DNA of 64,000 bases from positions 1-64,000 of the forward strand of contig JABHBK010000047.1 of NCBI GenBank assembly GCA_018673915.1, given 5' to 3'. Source of the stretch: Nitrospina sp. Its GTDB lineage: Bacteria > Nitrospinota > Nitrospinia > Nitrospinales > VA-1. Made by a program: the position numbers and the translations under genes. Below are positions 61,116-64,000 of this stretch, piece by piece. Numbering within the stretch: position 1 is the stretch's first letter; each line of letters begins with the position of its first letter. Below the pieces are notes generated by a model. The model was not told the origin of the DNA and searched no databases. It worked only from the letters and a program-made list of their open reading frames with translations.

Positions 61116-63833
61116 TTAGGAGTTGGGTGCCAACTCTTCCTGTAAAAATAATGGTTCCCCAGTTAGTAGAGGTCGCAAAGATTTTTTAAATGTTTGAATA
61201 AAGTGTTCCTGATTATTCATGATCTTTTCCACATCCTCGGGCCTCAGGTAAAAAACATTAGAAGCGGTACCCTGAGACGTATGAAGAACTGCTTTCTGGC
61301 ATTCCATATGGCTGTCTGCGAATACTTTTGCTTCCATCATGAATGTTCCGGGCAGATTGTGTGTCGACAATTTAACAGATCGCCCGATGGTCTTCATTTT
61401 AAATTTAACTTCCTGAAAATGCGGTGTCTCTGAAATGCTACCGATGGTCTTTCCTTTAAATATAGATCCAAGTGGTTCCTGGTCGATAAAGATTCGTCGC
61501 AGATCTTCGTGAACACGTTGCTGGATAAAAAAGAAATCGCCGTAATCAATAGGTTTGCCTTTAGAGTCGATAACTTTAAAGACATCAAAAACTTTGTCGC
61601 GAAATGTCTGAATATTAGCCTCGACAATATCTAACTGGTTGAAGGCCAGAACTGCTGATACTTTATGCAGAAATCCTCGGACATCCTGGGTGCAGACAAT
61701 CAGTTCTGAAGGTTGTCCAGGCATAAAGAGCATTTCTGCCATGAAAGGTTCCTGCGACTGCACAAACCTATAATAAATTTCTAACTGGGATTGTAATTCC
61801 CGGGGAAGACGAACCATCTTCAGGAACTCTAGCTTAATGTTGTTGGGAACGTTTTTCCGCCTCTTATGATGAAGGGTGTATTGGTAAAACAGTTTTAATT
61901 GTTCGATCTGGGAAGAGGACAAGTCCATTTTGGTTCCTCCTCGATCTGCGTGGGTGAGCAGAACCAGCATCTTGAGTTTTTCCTTATCATGGTTAACAAG
62001 GTCAAGCACCATGTCATAGGTGTCGTCGGCTTCCGGGTCAAGGAGCATCAGGTCATACATGGTTAAATGTTTTTCCACTAAAAAGGATACATCATCCACT
62101 CTTTTGGGTTTGTCGTTATAGCCCAGATTATTCAAAATCTCCGGAATCATTTTTGCACCGACCAACTCTTCGTTCTGGTCGCCAACTTTTGCGCCCTTGC
62201 CAATATCGTGTAGTAAAACGGCCAGTTTGAGAGCAGTTTTATCCCTTTGGGAGTGATAAAGTTCTGACAGAAAAGGGTCAGCGGTTTCTCGAAACTCTAA
62301 TCTATTTAAAACGTCCAGAGCAGAAAGAATATGGATGTCAGTAGGAAATTTATGTACATAAACATCCTGCAGAATGCCTTTCAGATCATTAAATGCGGGA
62401 ATGAAGTAATCCCCCAATATTCCGAATTCATGCAGCAGGCGAATGGATTTTGAAAAGTGTTTTCCTCTGATAATGCGTTTAAAGCAGTTCTGGATTTCCA
62501 GTTTGGCTTCTTCATCCATGAAAATGGGATACGCCTGATCAACATGCTGCTCAATGGCTCGTGTCACTTCATAAGACAAGTAATAATCTCTTTCAGCGAC
62601 CCAGATAAAAACCTTGAATAGCCATAAGGGTTCCTGGGCGAACAGTTTTTCTGGGCTTTTTTCGAAATAAATTTGCTGCTGCGTATTGAGGGCAAAGAAC
62701 TCTGAAAGGTTTTTAATTTTTTTTGTATCTACCGCCATACTCTCCCAGTAAAGGTTCCGGCTGAAACGCTTGAGGGGATAAACGGCATCAAAAAAATATT
62801 TTTGGAAAAAGGTTTTAACATCGAACCCCATAGACTGGGCAATCTTTTCCCGAACTTCATAGCTCATGGTATCCCGGTGTGTGCCTTTCTGGAAAGTATG
62901 CAGAAATAGCCGGGTGCGGGATAACAGGTGGAGGCCATTTTGCATGCTCTTAAAAGCAAGTGGACTCAGCAGGTTTTTAGCAAACAATTCGTTGAGCAAT
63001 TCAAACTGATTAGTGGTATTCAGATTTTGAAGAAATCGAATGGATACCAATGCCCAGTAGAGGCGACGCATTTCCTCTTTAATATTTGGTTCCTGCTGAA
63101 AGACTGTATTTTGGACTTCATAACATCCTTCATGGCTCAAACAATGTTTTTGAATCTCGTCTCGGTAAAGCAGGCTGACAGTTTTGATAGAACTTTTAAA
63201 TTCGCCATAAACCAGGGAGTTGCCGGCAACAAACCGATGTTCCAAAAGAGCCATAAACTCGGAAACTTTGGCGGGATCCAGATCTCTCTCAAATGTTTCG
63301 TTCTCGGTGTAACAGGAGTTGCTTGAGGCAGGGAATATATCCTGAAAGATAAACAGGTACTCAAAATGCCGAATAATTTCCTCTGCAGTTTTTTTGTCCT
63401 CATCACTGAGTGAAGATTGGGAAACGATTTGGATATCTACATCTGAGCGGAAATACATTTCCTCCCGGCCATAACCACCACGAGCAACAATTGCAATGGG
63501 CACGGATTGCGTTGTCCATTCCTGATTATTTTGGTGATTGAAGTACCAGACTGCGGAATAAAAACTTGCCTGCACGAGAGTGTCTACCAATGCGGTTTGC
63601 TTAAGCAATAACAAGTGACAGTTTTCAGATTTGGAGCACTCTTTTTGGAGCAGGGCGGTTTCTTTTTCAACCAGATGAATAGCCCGATCTTTAAAATCTA
63701 AATAAAATTTCTGCGGATCAATTTCAGAATTGTTGGGCGATTGTCCTGCTTGATGAAGAGAAACTAATTTTTGTTGAAGCTGTTGCCGATAGGTTTCGAC
63801 AAGTTTGCGGTTGGATTGATATAAATCACTCAT
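61116..63833 (-). CDS. glnD: GlnD-like [protein-PII] uridylyltransferase/UR enzyme, 905 aa
   Basis: N-terminal nucleotidyltransferase with the RGGYGREEMYFRSDVDIQ signature (about residues 138-155), then a long helical linker, an HD domain with LAVLLHDIGKGAKVG near 540-554 (catalytic H/D pair), and C-terminal ACT domains (ELIVCTQDVRGFLHKVSAVL and a second, weaker one). This order is that of GlnD, which uridylylates PII in response to glutamine. The nucleotidyltransferase acids (SDVD) are present. No PII (glnB) or glnE gene lies in the window. First gene of the operon; ATG at 63833. Confidence 0.85.
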   Translation of the reverse strand: MSDLYQSNRKLVETYRQQLQQKLVSLHQAGQSPNNSEIDPQKFYLDFKDRAIHLVEKETALLQKECSKSENCHLLLLKQTALVDTLVQASFYSAVWYFNHQNNQEWTTQSVPIAIVARGGYGREEMYFRSDVDIQIVSQSSLSDEDKKTAEEIIRHFEYLFIFQDIFPASSNSCYTENETFERDLDPAKVSEFMALLEHRFVAGNSLVYGEFKSSIKTVSLLYRDEIQKHCLSHEGCYEVQNTVFQQEPNIKEEMRRLYWALVSIRFLQNLNTTNQFELLNELFAKNLLSPLAFKSMQNGLHLLSRTRLFLHTFQKGTHRDTMSYEVREKIAQSMGFDVKTFFQKYFFDAVYPLKRFSRNLYWESMAVDTKKIKNLSEFFALNTQQQIYFEKSPEKLFAQEPLWLFKVFIWVAERDYYLSYEVTRAIEQHVDQAYPIFMDEEAKLEIQNCFKRIIRGKHFSKSIRLLHEFGILGDYFIPAFNDLKGILQDVYVHKFPTDIHILSALDVLNRLEFRETADPFLSELYHSQRDKTALKLAVLLHDIGKGAKVGDQNEELVGAKMIPEILNNLGYNDKPKRVDDVSFLVEKHLTMYDLMLLDPEADDTYDMVLDLVNHDKEKLKMLVLLTHADRGGTKMDLSSSQIEQLKLFYQYTLHHKRRKNVPNNIKLEFLKMVRLPRELQSQLEIYYRFVQSQEPFMAEMLFMPGQPSELIVCTQDVRGFLHKVSAVLAFNQLDIVEANIQTFRDKVFDVFKVIDSKGKPIDYGDFFFIQQRVHEDLRRIFIDQEPLGSIFKGKTIGSISETPHFQEVKFKMKTIGRSVKLSTHNLPGTFMMEAKVFADSHMECQKAVLHTSQGTASNVFYLRPEDVEKIMNNQEHFIQTFKKSLRPLLTGEPLFLQEELAPNS

Positions 63834-63859
63834 TGGGAGTGCAAACTAAAAAGTTATTG

Positions 63860-63887
63860 AACCGGATCAAGAGATCATGATCCGGTT
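63860..63887. terminator. Hairpin upstream of glnD
   Basis: AACCGGATCA, 8-base loop, TGATCCGGTT: a 10-bp stem. No long T-tract on either side; on the minus strand CAATAACTTTTTAG follows. It may end a gene lying to the right of the window, or be part of the glnD leader. Confidence 0.35.
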
Positions 63888-64000
63888 ATTCATAGCTATA
63901 AAAGCTGATTCAGAATAAACCTAAAATACTAAAAATTCAAGGGTTTACCGGCCAGTTGGCCCCACGCCTAGTGGAGGGTGCGGCCCATTAATTCGGCGAA

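Noticed and set aside
17440-63975. Short CACGC(C)TAG(T/A)G(G)-type motifs near 17448, 43350, 53310 and 63963
   Set aside because: Too short and too variable to call a repeat family by eye.
1-64000. CRISPR array, rRNA, transposase, prophage or toxin-antitoxin module
   Set aside because: I looked for regularly spaced repeats, rRNA landmarks, DDE transposases, phage structural genes and typical toxin-antitoxin pairs and found none.

Overview
The window looks like a chromosome segment of a marine, chemolithoautotrophic-type Gram-negative bacterium, most likely Nitrospinota (Nitrospina-like). This is inference. It rests on a five-subunit 2-oxoacid:ferredoxin oxidoreductase that includes a CO-dehydrogenase-epsilon-like subunit (the arrangement known from reductive-TCA bacteria such as Hydrogenobacter, Nitrospira and Nitrospina), a Na+-pump decarboxylase, and many outer-envelope genes (three very large AsmA-type proteins, MltA, TIGR03545/TIGR03546). 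No 16S or other phylogenetic marker is present to settle it. Base composition looks moderate and gene density is high outside the first 3.3 kb.

Region by region. (1) 1-3280: a tRNA-Leu(UAA) whose last 34 bases are repeated exactly at 3071-3104. The bracketed ~2.8 kb is gene-poor accessory DNA holding a CBS-domain protein, a short TPR protein, orphan ORFs, a 5'-truncated gene remnant with its own terminator, and two diverged copies of a promoter/SD/mini-gene module encoding MEQERR..DRRQGDRR peptides. (2) 3280-8370: pyrophosphatase, membrane protein, TIGR03545/TIGR03546 pair, a short amidase-like protein and a saccharopine-dehydrogenase-like oxidoreductase. (3) 8417-12027: a cluster of three exported proteins sharing a C-terminal domain of about 160 residues; one carries it behind a HEXXH metalloprotease. 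(4) 12262-23735: Nfu Fe-S carrier divergent from an Ric/ScdA Fe-S repair protein, aldo/keto reductase, TPR, cNMP-binding, acylphosphatase, ABC ATPase, CBS, methyltransferase, a TPR membrane protein, a ChaN-PDZ protein, S21 and RlmB. (5) 23949-43282: two giant AsmA-like proteins flanking the OadABG sodium pump, TrkAH potassium uptake and HflKC, plus an Arg-rich repeat protein and an M28 peptidase. (6) 43417-47821: Pcm, a phosphoribosyltransferase, MltA, RNase HI and a ferritin-like protein. (7) 48173-52255: the oxidoreductase operon E-A-B-G-D with a clear sigma70-type promoter and a clear intrinsic terminator. (8) 52362-63833: a Cys-rich protein, a fructosamine-kinase/LMW-phosphatase pair, purB-purC, a spermidine-synthase-like membrane protein, oligoribonuclease, a TPR protein and a GlnD-like uridylyltransferase.

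How it fits together. The oxidoreductase makes or splits 2-oxoacids with reduced ferredoxin, and OadABG couples oxaloacetate (or related) decarboxylation to Na+ export; with TrkAH this suggests a Na+/K+-based energy economy. Nfu and Ric maintain Fe-S enzymes of this kind. The points that most deserve a second look are the shared-domain secreted family (8.4-12.0 kb), the tRNA-bracketed island with duplicated expression modules (0.3-3.1 kb), a second duplication of a ribosome-binding/start segment at 17.5 and 19.2 kb, and several small genes of fewer than 50 codons.
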